Shown here: positions 1 to 6,000 of the stretch, one piece after another | How the letters are laid out: each line of letters starts with the position of its first letter | Numbering within the stretch: the first letter of the stretch is position 1 | Origin: Candidatus Didemnitutus sp. | Lineage (GTDB): Bacteria; Verrucomicrobiota; Verrucomicrobiia; Opitutales; Opitutaceae | Assembly (NCBI GenBank): GCA_030682505.1 | Contig: JAUXOH010000054.1 | Coordinates: 1-6,452 of the forward strand | DNA length: 6,452 nucleotides | Direction of reading: 5' to 3' | Translations under genes and position numbers: made by a program | Notes under the pieces: generated by a model | What the model was told of the DNA's origin: nothing | Databases searched by the model: none | The model's input: only the letters and a program-made list of their open reading frames with translations

Positions 1-1034
1 TCATTATCGCGGCGACCAATCGCCCCGATGTGCTCGACAGCGCCCTGTTGCGCCCGGGTCGTTTTGATCGCCAGGTCTCCATCGATTTGCCCGACATCCT
101 TGGTCGCGAGCACATCCTGCGCGTGCATGCCAGGAAAATCACTCTGGCTGACAACGTCGATCTTTCGGTCGTGGCGCGGGGGACGCCGGGCCTGTCGGGT
201 GCGGAACTGGCCAATCTCTTGAATGAGTCCGCCCTGCTCGCGGCGCGGCGGAATAAGAAGAAAGTCGACATGTCGGATGTCGATGAGGCGCGCGACAAGG
301 TGCTGTGGGGCCTCTCCCGCCGCCGGGTGATGGACGATTCCGAAAAGCGCCTGATTGCCTGGCACGAGGCCGGTCACGCCGTCCTGCAAGCCGTGCTCGA
401 TGACGGCACGATGCCGGTGCACAAAGTCACCATCATTCCCCGCGGCCAAAGCCTCGGTTCGACGACTTACTTGCCGACCAAGGACATTCTGACCCAACCC
501 AAGAAGCGGCTGCTGAATCAAATTTGCATGGCGATGGGTGGCCGGATTGCCGAGGAGCTCGTCACGGGCGACTTCAGCAACGGAGCCTATGGAGATATCA
601 AGCAGGCGACGCGGATCGCACGCGCGATGGTTTGCGATTATGGCATGAGCGAGCTCGGCCCCGTGGCCATGGGCGAGAATCAGGACACGGTTTTCCTCGG
701 TCGCGATATCACGCGTTCGTCCCACCTCAGTGAGGACACCGCACGCCAGGTGGACACAGCGGTTTCGGGCATCCTCCACCACGAATACAAGCGGGCGCAG
801 CAGATCATTGGTGAGCATCGCTCCGTGCTCGACAAGATTGCCCAGGCGCTGCTGGAGCACGAGACGATCGAAGGACGGCATGTCCTCGAAATTCTCCAGC
901 ACGGCGAAATCAAGTCTCCCATCGTGCTGGTCAAGCCCGCGGCGGTCGACAAGTCCGCCAAGCCGGCTGACCGAGCTACCGAGGCCGACGATTCTCCGGG
1001 TGATGCGGTTGCCCCCGCGCCCACTCCCGCTTGA
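1..1034 (+). CDS. ftsH: ATP-dependent zinc metalloprotease FtsH, C-terminal part (5' end outside window)
   Basis: FtsH is a membrane-anchored hexameric AAA+ protease that unfolds and degrades misfolded membrane proteins and some soluble regulators. The reading frame is open from base 3 to the stop at 1032-1034, about 343 residues. It begins in the AAA second region of homology: TNRPDVLDSALLRPGRFDR (from base 15) contains the two arginines that act as arginine fingers. The peptidase domain follows: the zinc motif HEAGH is at 363-377, and the Asp of YGDIKQAT (codon 594-596) is the likely third zinc ligand. The family's roughly 300 N-terminal residues (two membrane segments, Walker A and B) lie left of the window. 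About 220 residues follow the HEXXH motif, close to the usual family length, so the C-terminus is intact. It ends in a tail rich in Ala, Pro and Asp that is probably disordered. The family call is secure; activity cannot be judged without the ATPase half. Confidence 0.97.
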   Translation, partial: IIAATNRPDVLDSALLRPGRFDRQVSIDLPDILGREHILRVHARKITLADNVDLSVVARGTPGLSGAELANLLNESALLAARRNKKKVDMSDVDEARDKVLWGLSRRRVMDDSEKRLIAWHEAGHAVLQAVLDDGTMPVHKVTIIPRGQSLGSTTYLPTKDILTQPKKRLLNQICMAMGGRIAEELVTGDFSNGAYGDIKQATRIARAMVCDYGMSELGPVAMGENQDTVFLGRDITRSSHLSEDTARQVDTAVSGILHHEYKRAQQIIGEHRSVLDKIAQALLEHETIEGRHVLEILQHGEIKSPIVLVKPAAVDKSAKPADRATEADDSPGDAVAPAPTPA

Positions 1035-1060
1035 CCGCGGACCACGGGAATTGAACCAAC

Positions 1061-1086
1061 GCCGGGCCGATGAGCCCGGCTTTTTT
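1061..1086 (+). terminator. Rho-independent terminator of ftsH
   Basis: A perfect 7-bp GC-rich stem (GCCGGGC at 1061-1067, GCCCGGC at 1074-1080) encloses a 6-nt loop and is followed directly by six T residues at 1081-1086. It lies 26 nt after the ftsH stop codon. This is a classic intrinsic terminator and separates ftsH from the downstream genes. Confidence 0.9.
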
Positions 1087-1126
1087 ATTGCACATTCCCC
1101 CCTTTCCAATCCAGCGAAACCTCAAG

Positions 1127-2410
1127 ATGATGCCTCCCATGCCCACCACGCCCGCAACTCCAGCCCTGTCAGCTCTGGGTCAAAGAGCGCGATTGCCGGC
1201 GGTGGCCCGGCTCATGAAATCGGCCCTCGAGAATCCGAACCTGTTGTCGCTGGCCGCCGGCTTTACGGACAACTCGACGCTGCCTTTGGCCGAGTTTGTC
1301 GCCGCCGCGCAGTCGCTGGCCGCGCGGGCGGGAGAACCGGAGTATCTGCAATACGGCACGGCGCAGGGCCGCCCGGAATTGCGCCGGATGCTCGCGGCGC
1401 GCCTGAAATTTTGGGAGCCCACGCTCGCCGACAACCAGATCGAGTCGCGCTTCATGATTACGAACGGGTCGCAGCAGGCGCTCTACATCGCGGTGCAGTC
1501 GCTGTGCAATCCGGGTGACATCGTGCTGGTTGACCGGCCGAGCTACTTTGCCTTTCTCGACGTGGTGTCCGGGCTCGGCGCCCGCTGCCGGTCGCTGCCG
1601 TTCGATCGCGAGGGCCGGTTGAACGAGGCGGAACTGGATGTGTTCCTGACCGAGCTGAAAAACTCGGGCGACGCCGCGCGGGTGAAGGCGGTTTATTTGG
1701 TCAGCTATTTTTCGAATCCCTCGGGTCGATCCCTCGCCGAAACGGACAAAGCGATGTTGGGACGGGTGCTGGCGAAGCACGGCCTGATCGTGCCGCTGCT
1801 GGAGGACGTCGCGTATCGCGAACTGTTCTTTGACACGCCGCATCCATCGCGCAGTGGTCTCACCTTGCCGGAATGGCAGGTCTTCCCGCAGGTCTACTTT
1901 GCCACCCTCACCAAGCCCTTCTCGACGGGAGCGAAGGTGGGCTACGCCTACTGCACCGACGAGAAATGGCTCGCACAGATGCTGGCGATCAAGGGCACGC
2001 ATGACTTCGGCACTTCGAATTATGGGCAGGCGCTGTTTGAGGAAGTCATTCGGAACGGTGGCTTCGATACCCATGTCCCGAAGGTGCGACGCGGCTACAA
2101 AGCCAAGATGCTCGCGCTCCATGGGGCGTTGCTCGCAGGCGGCTTGCGCGAACTCGGCTGGACGTGGGAAGAGCCGAGCGGCGGGATGTATCTGTGGTTG
2201 CGGGCACCGGCCGCACTCAACACGGGCATGGATGGGGAATTCTGCCGCGCGTGCGTCGAGGAGGGCGTGCTCTACGTGCCCGGCGACCTGTGCTTCGGGG
2301 ACAAACCCGAGACGAACTGGATCCGCGCCAGTTATGGCGTGCTTTCGCCGGACCAATTGGCCGTGGCCGGCGGGCGGCTGGTCCGGGTGGCTCAACGCTT
2401 CGCCAAGTAG
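1127..2410 (+). CDS. PLP-dependent aminotransferase, class I/II (fold type I)
   Basis: This is probably a cytoplasmic amino-acid transaminase that moves an amino group between an amino acid and a 2-oxo acid through pyridoxal phosphate. Numbering from the ATG at 1127 (427 aa), the landmarks are: YGTAQGRPELR (76-86), the cofactor-binding loop TNGSQQAL (112-119), Tyr140 in DRPSYF (PLP stacking), Asn197 in FSNPSG, Asp227 and Tyr230 in EDVAYRE (PLP N1 and O3' contacts), Lys263 in TLTKPF (Schiff base) and Arg400 in NWIRASYG (substrate carboxylate). The order and spacing fit the 2-aminoadipate/MocR-like branch, but there is no N-terminal GntR DNA-binding domain, so it is an enzyme and not a MocR regulator. 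Lys270 stands where most relatives have the phosphate-binding Arg. The start is uncertain: an in-frame ATG at 1070 lies inside the ftsH terminator and is unlikely. ATGs at 1127, 1130 and 1139 all precede the conserved region, and none has a good Shine-Dalgarno site. Substrate unknown. Confidence 0.88.
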   Translation: MMPPMPTTPATPALSALGQRARLPAVARLMKSALENPNLLSLAAGFTDNSTLPLAEFVAAAQSLAARAGEPEYLQYGTAQGRPELRRMLAARLKFWEPTLADNQIESRFMITNGSQQALYIAVQSLCNPGDIVLVDRPSYFAFLDVVSGLGARCRSLPFDREGRLNEAELDVFLTELKNSGDAARVKAVYLVSYFSNPSGRSLAETDKAMLGRVLAKHGLIVPLLEDVAYRELFFDTPHPSRSGLTLPEWQVFPQVYFATLTKPFSTGAKVGYAYCTDEKWLAQMLAIKGTHDFGTSNYGQALFEEVIRNGGFDTHVPKVRRGYKAKMLALHGALLAGGLRELGWTWEEPSGGMYLWLRAPAALNTGMDGEFCRACVEEGVLYVPGDLCFGDKPETNWIRASYGVLSPDQLAVAGGRLVRVAQRFAK

Positions 2411-2472
2411 TCCGGGCACCAAAATCGTCCTTGGATTCCCGCTCGAGCAAGGGCACCCTCGGGTTCTTCCCT

Positions 2473-3840
2473 ATGAAAATTTGCTGCATTGGCGCTGGCT
2501 ATGTGGGTGGTCCAACGATGGCGATGATCGCGTCGAAGTGTCCGGATATCACGGTCACGGTTGTCGATATGAACGCGGCGCGCATTGCCGCGTGGCAAAG
2601 CGACAAGCTGCCGATCTACGAACCGGGCCTGGCCGCCGTGGTCAGCGGTGCACTCGGTCGCAACCTGCATTTTTCCACCGATGTGGTCGGTGCCATCAAG
2701 GCCGCGGACATCATTTTCGTCTCGGTCAACACGCCGACGAAAACCTACGGCGTCGGCGCAGGTCGGGCGGCGGATTTGCGCTACATTGAATCGGTTGCGC
2801 GCACGATCGCCGAGCATGCGAGCGGCGAGAAGATCATCGTGGAAAAGTCCACGATTCCGGTGAAGACGGCAGATGCGATTCGCACGATCCTCGCGTCGAA
2901 TGGCAACGGTCTGAAATTCCAAGTGCTGTCGAATCCGGAGTTTCTGGCCGAAGGGACTGCCGTGGCCGATCTCACCAACCCCGACCGGGTCCTCATTGGG
3001 GGCGAACGCACTCCGGAAGGCGAGAAAGCGATGCAGCAGCTCGTCGAGGTCTATGCCCGCTGGGTGGCCCGCGACCGCATCATCACGACCAATCTCTGGT
3101 CGTCGGAACTCTCGAAGTTGGTGGCGAATGCCTTCCTCGCGCAGCGGATCTCGTCGATCAACTCCATCTCGGCGCTCTGCGAGGCGACGGGGGCGGATGT
3201 GGATGAAGTCGCCAACGCCATTGGCAAGGACAGCCGCATCGGGCCGAAATTCCTCAAGAGCTCCGTCGGCTTTGGCGGGTCCTGCTTTCAAAAGGACATC
3301 CTCAATCTCACCTACCTGTGTGAAAGCTTTGGGTTGCCGGAGGTCGCCAGCTATTGGAACCAGGTCGTGACCATGAACGACTGGCAAAAGAGCCGCTTTA
3401 CCGCGCGCATCATCAAGCAGCTCTTCAACACCGTGGCGGACAAGAAAATCGCCGTGCTCGGTTTCGCTTTCAAGAAGGACACGAATGACACGCGCGAGTC
3501 CGCGGCGATCAATGTCTGCCGCGAGTTGCTGACCGAGCATGCCAACGTGTGCGTCTATGATCCCAAGGTGCCAGCGGCCGAGATCACCGCCGACACGCTC
3601 GGCCCGGGTCAGATGAACTCCCGTTTGACCGTCGCCCCGGATGCCTACGCGGCCTGCGCCGGGGCCCACGCCATTGCGGTGGTCACAGAATGGGACGAGT
3701 TCAAGAAACTCGATTTTGCCAGGATCTTCGCGGGCATGCCCAAACCGGCCTTTGTCTTCGACGGCCGCAATATCCTGGATTTGGACGCGCTCCGAAAAAT
3801 CGGATTCTGCGCTTCCGGGATTGGCAAGCCGTCGGCCTGA
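2473..3840 (+). CDS. UDP-glucose 6-dehydrogenase, eukaryote-type
   Basis: This cytoplasmic enzyme oxidises UDP-glucose to UDP-glucuronate with two NAD+, supplying precursors for acidic polysaccharides, capsule or lipid modification. The 455-residue product is full length. It opens with a Rossmann motif (GAGYVGGPT, 7-15), then YEPGL (49-53), NTPTKTYG (86-93) and EKSTIPV (124-130). The active site follows: NPEFLAEGT (154-162), Lys214 in SELSKL, Asn218, and the catalytic Cys271 in GFGGSCFQKD with Asp275. The C-terminal UDP-binding domain has FAFKKDTNDTRES (331-343) and FDGRN (429-433). Long stretches match my memory of animal UGDH, including the block around 223-242, much more closely than typical bacterial Ugd/TuaD. 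The ATG at 2473 is chosen because the Rossmann strand starts at residue 2. The frame stays open upstream to 2164, but that would add a non-homologous segment overlapping the aminotransferase gene. The gap to the preceding gene is 62 nt, with no strong Shine-Dalgarno site. Confidence 0.96.
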   Translation: MKICCIGAGYVGGPTMAMIASKCPDITVTVVDMNAARIAAWQSDKLPIYEPGLAAVVSGALGRNLHFSTDVVGAIKAADIIFVSVNTPTKTYGVGAGRAADLRYIESVARTIAEHASGEKIIVEKSTIPVKTADAIRTILASNGNGLKFQVLSNPEFLAEGTAVADLTNPDRVLIGGERTPEGEKAMQQLVEVYARWVARDRIITTNLWSSELSKLVANAFLAQRISSINSISALCEATGADVDEVANAIGKDSRIGPKFLKSSVGFGGSCFQKDILNLTYLCESFGLPEVASYWNQVVTMNDWQKSRFTARIIKQLFNTVADKKIAVLGFAFKKDTNDTRESAAINVCRELLTEHANVCVYDPKVPAAEITADTLGPGQMNSRLTVAPDAYAACAGAHAIAVVTEWDEFKKLDFARIFAGMPKPAFVFDGRNILDLDALRKIGFCASGIGKPSA

Positions 3841-3885
3841 TTCGGGAGAGATCGGTTCAGTCTGGTCAGGGAAACGACGTCCGTT

Positions 3886-3889
3886 AGGA
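3886..3889 (+). promoter_or_regulatory. Shine-Dalgarno site of the patatin-like gene
   Basis: AGGA lies 7 nt before the ATG at 3897, a good spacing. It supports this start and is the only convincing ribosome binding site in front of a plus-strand gene in the window. Confidence 0.55.
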
Positions 3890-3896
3890 TGCGGCC

Positions 3897-4718
3897 ATGG
3901 AGGTGGATTCGCAGGCGGAAAAATCGAAGCCGACGGTGGCACCGCAGCGCTGCCGTCTGGGCATCGTGCTCTCCGGCGGGGGTTCGCGGGGCGTGGCGCA
4001 GATCGGGGTGCTGCGTGCGTTGTTGGAAAACAGGATCGAACCGGAATGCGTGGCGGGTGTGAGCGCGGGAGCGATTGTCGGCGCGCTCTATGCCTCCGGC
4101 TATTCCCCGGCCAAAATGCTCGAGTTCTTCAAGACCATCGATCCGTTTCGACTCATCCATGTGTCATTCGGCAAACCGGGCCTGCTCGATCCGCTGAAAC
4201 TGGTGCCGGCCTTTCAACGCTACTTTCCCGAGAATTCCTTTGAGCAATTGCAGCGCAAACTGGTCATCGCGGCAACCGACCTGCTGAGCGGCGATCCCAC
4301 GGTTTTTGCCTCGGGAGAGCTCATCCTGCCGGTTTTGGCCTCGTCGTCCTTTCCCATGGTGTTTTCGCCGGTTGAGATCGATGGCCGCTGGTATGGAGAT
4401 GGCGGCATCGTCGACAATTTTCCGGTAAAACTCCTGTCGGGCCATTGCGAGGTCACCCTCGGGGTGCACGTGAGCCAGATCCGGGAGATGTCGATCACGG
4501 AGTTTGGCTCATCTCTCTCCATCATGGAGCGGGCTCTGGAGGTGGGGATGATCGCGCGGTCGCGGGCCAACTTCGCCGCGTGTGATCTGGTGATTTTGCC
4601 AAAGGACCTCGCGCGATTCGGGATGTTTGACACCAAACATTTCGACGAAATCGAGGCGGCGGGTTATGAGGCCGCCGCCGCCCGAATGGACGAGATCAAG
4701 CAGCTGGTCCGGCGCTAG
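3897..4718 (+). CDS. Patatin-like phospholipase family protein
   Basis: This is a serine acyl hydrolase of the patatin family (RssA/YlbK-like size), expected to cleave acyl esters of phospholipids or similar lipids. The 273-residue product carries all the family signatures: the oxyanion loop SGGGSRGVAQIG (26-37), the nucleophile elbow GVSAG (54-58) with Ser56, and the DGG motif (168-170) with Asp168, which completes the Ser-Asp dyad. The region 141-170 (LILPVLASSSFPMVFSPVEIDG followed by RWYGDGG, given here only as motifs) fits the family core, as does DNFPV (173-177). No signal peptide, transmembrane segment, POTRA or barrel domain is present, so it is probably cytosolic or peripherally membrane-bound rather than a PlpD-type secreted form. 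The first 18 residues are polar and lie outside the domain. It starts 56 nt after the dehydrogenase stop and may be co-transcribed with it. The true substrate is unknown. Confidence 0.92.
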   Translation: MEVDSQAEKSKPTVAPQRCRLGIVLSGGGSRGVAQIGVLRALLENRIEPECVAGVSAGAIVGALYASGYSPAKMLEFFKTIDPFRLIHVSFGKPGLLDPLKLVPAFQRYFPENSFEQLQRKLVIAATDLLSGDPTVFASGELILPVLASSSFPMVFSPVEIDGRWYGDGGIVDNFPVKLLSGHCEVTLGVHVSQIREMSITEFGSSLSIMERALEVGMIARSRANFAACDLVILPKDLARFGMFDTKHFDEIEAAGYEAAAARMDEIKQLVRR

Positions 4719-4746
4719 CCAGACGCGGGCTGGCGGCCGCCGGGCG
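4719..4746. other. Convergent intergenic junction with small inverted repeats
   Basis: Only 28 nt separate the stop codons of the patatin-like gene (plus strand) and the DUF1501 gene (minus strand). The region overlaps a weak 5-bp inverted repeat (GCCAG at 4718-4722, CTGGC at 4730-4734) and a perfect 10-bp palindrome GGCGGCCGCC at 4732-4741. There is no T-tract on either strand, so it is at best a weak bidirectional terminator. Confidence 0.35.
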
Positions 4747-5997
4747 TTAGAGAAAGGCGACCGGAGCGAACTTCCGGCCAAGAATCTGGTTCGCGTCGCA
4801 GCCGAGCCACTGGTCCAGTACCGTCGCATAGACCGCGCGAAAATCGGTGGAGTAGGCGAGGTCTTGGTTGCGACCAACGGCGAGATCCGGTGCCTTGCCG
4901 TGCAGGCCCGCCTTGACGCGCGAGCCCATGACGAAGAGGGGAGCGGCGGTGCCGTGATCCGTGCCGCGACTTTCGTTTTCACTCGGGCGCCGACCGAATT
5001 CAGAGAAGGTCATGGTGAGCACCTGACCGTCGAGTTGCTTGGATTCCAAATCGCGCTGGAAAGCGGCGAGACCCTCACTGAGCGTCTTGAGCAGGTTCGC
5101 GTGCTGGTTGGGTTGATTGACGTGCGTGTCAAAACCGCCGAGCGAGACGTAGTAGACGCGTGTCCCGTTGCCGGAGGCGATCAAGGCGGCGGTGTTGCGC
5201 AGGGATTGGGCAAACAGGGTTTCGGGATACTCGGGAGAGCGATAGGAGCTGAGAATTTTCTGGAAGCGTTTCTCGGTCACGAGAGCGTCCATCATCGTGT
5301 GGCGAAGGTAGCCGGCGTTGGCGTCATGGTCGGCGTTGCCGGCCGGGGTCGACTGGAGCAGGTGCTCGAGCAAGGCGACATTTTCGCGCCCGGCCCGCCC
5401 GGTCCGGGCATTGGGCGCGAGACTGAACGTGGGATGGGCCTGCGCGCTGAGAAAGGTCTGCGGCATGTCGTTGCTAATGTTGACGCCGCAGGGAGTGCCC
5501 GGCGGGAGTCCACCGCAGGAGTGGTCGAAGAATCGTCCCAGCCAGCCCGTGGCGAGGAATTGCTCGCTCTCACTGGCCGTCTCCCAGATTTCCGTGGAGC
5601 GGAAGTGGGAACGATTCGGGTTGGGATATCCGACGTTTTGCACGATGCCGAGTTTCCCGTCCCCCAAGAGGGCGTGCAGGGGCGCACAGGAGCGATGCAG
5701 GGCAGCGGAGTCGTTGATCTTGACGAGCTCTTCCTTGCCGAGCGCGAGCGTGGGACGCAGGCGGCGGTAGTTCGCATCGGCGAAGGGCACCACGGTGTTC
5801 AGCCCATCGTTGCCGCCGGCGAGTTGCACGAGCACCAGAATGGAACGGTCTTTTTCCGCCCGCGGTGCCTGGGCGGCGATCGATTCGACCAGAAAGGCCG
5901 GCGCAAACTGACTGAAGGCCAGCAACCCGATGCCGCGCGTGCCGGTCCGGATGAACTCGCGACGCGTGGAAGGCAGCAAATCAGAGGCGGATTTCAT
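4747..5997 (-). CDS. Tat-exported DUF1501 family protein
   Basis: This is a 416-residue member of DUF1501 (PF07394), exported proteins of unknown function that share the alkaline phosphatase/sulfatase-like fold. A twin-arginine signal is clear: TRREFIRTG (11-19), then a hydrophobic stretch (22-40) and a plausible cleavage site after AQA (42-44). Family motifs follow: VQLAGGNDGLNT (57-68), NPNRSHFRSTEIWET (126-140), GGFDTH (287-292), FSEFGRRPSEN (331-341) and TDHGTAAP (346-353). By analogy with the superfamily, Asp290, His292, Asp347 and His348 are candidate metal ligands; this is inference. Four cysteines are present, two close together (161 and 170), which could pair after export. The length is normal. 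The start at 5997 is 3 nt after the stop of the upstream DUF1800 gene, indicating an operon and probable translational coupling. The pair is common in Planctomycetota and Verrucomicrobiota; the substrate and role are not established. Confidence 0.93.
   Translation of the reverse strand: MKSASDLLPSTRREFIRTGTRGIGLLAFSQFAPAFLVESIAAQAPRAEKDRSILVLVQLAGGNDGLNTVVPFADANYRRLRPTLALGKEELVKINDSAALHRSCAPLHALLGDGKLGIVQNVGYPNPNRSHFRSTEIWETASESEQFLATGWLGRFFDHSCGGLPPGTPCGVNISNDMPQTFLSAQAHPTFSLAPNARTGRAGRENVALLEHLLQSTPAGNADHDANAGYLRHTMMDALVTEKRFQKILSSYRSPEYPETLFAQSLRNTAALIASGNGTRVYYVSLGGFDTHVNQPNQHANLLKTLSEGLAAFQRDLESKQLDGQVLTMTFSEFGRRPSENESRGTDHGTAAPLFVMGSRVKAGLHGKAPDLAVGRNQDLAYSTDFRAVYATVLDQWLGCDANQILGRKFAPVAFL
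5866..5997 (-). other. Tat signal peptide coding segment of the DUF1501 protein
   Basis: These bases encode residues 1-44: a polar n-region with RR at 12-13 followed by EFIR, a moderately hydrophobic core and an A-X-A type end (AQA). Export in folded form by the Tat system fits a metalloenzyme-like domain that loads its cofactor in the cytoplasm. Confidence 0.8.
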
Positions 5998-6000
5998 GAG

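Noticed and set aside
1087..1126. Candidate sigma-70 promoter (TTGCAC at 1088-1093)
   Set aside because: Only three of six bases match the -35 consensus and no -10 element lies at the proper spacing.
730..1518. A plus-strand frame running from inside ftsH through the terminator into the aminotransferase
   Set aside because: It is out of frame with both genes, Arg/Ser/Pro-rich, and crosses a strong terminator.
1169..2422. A 417-codon minus-strand frame across the aminotransferase gene
   Set aside because: Same reason: it lies opposite a gene with clear catalytic motifs, and its own translation shows low-complexity Arg/Gln/His-rich sequence with no recognisable domain.
1127..3840. Possible nucleotide-sugar cassette in which the aminotransferase aminates a UDP-sugar made by the dehydrogenase
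   Set aside because: Sugar aminotransferases belong to the DegT/DnrJ/EryC1 family. This one is a class I/II amino-acid type with the carboxylate-binding Arg, so a sugar substrate is unlikely.
2392..3942. A long open frame on the minus strand (516 codons) across the dehydrogenase gene
   Set aside because: It mirrors a well-conserved real gene in GC-rich DNA. Its product is Arg/His/Asp-rich without family motifs, so it is a shadow frame.
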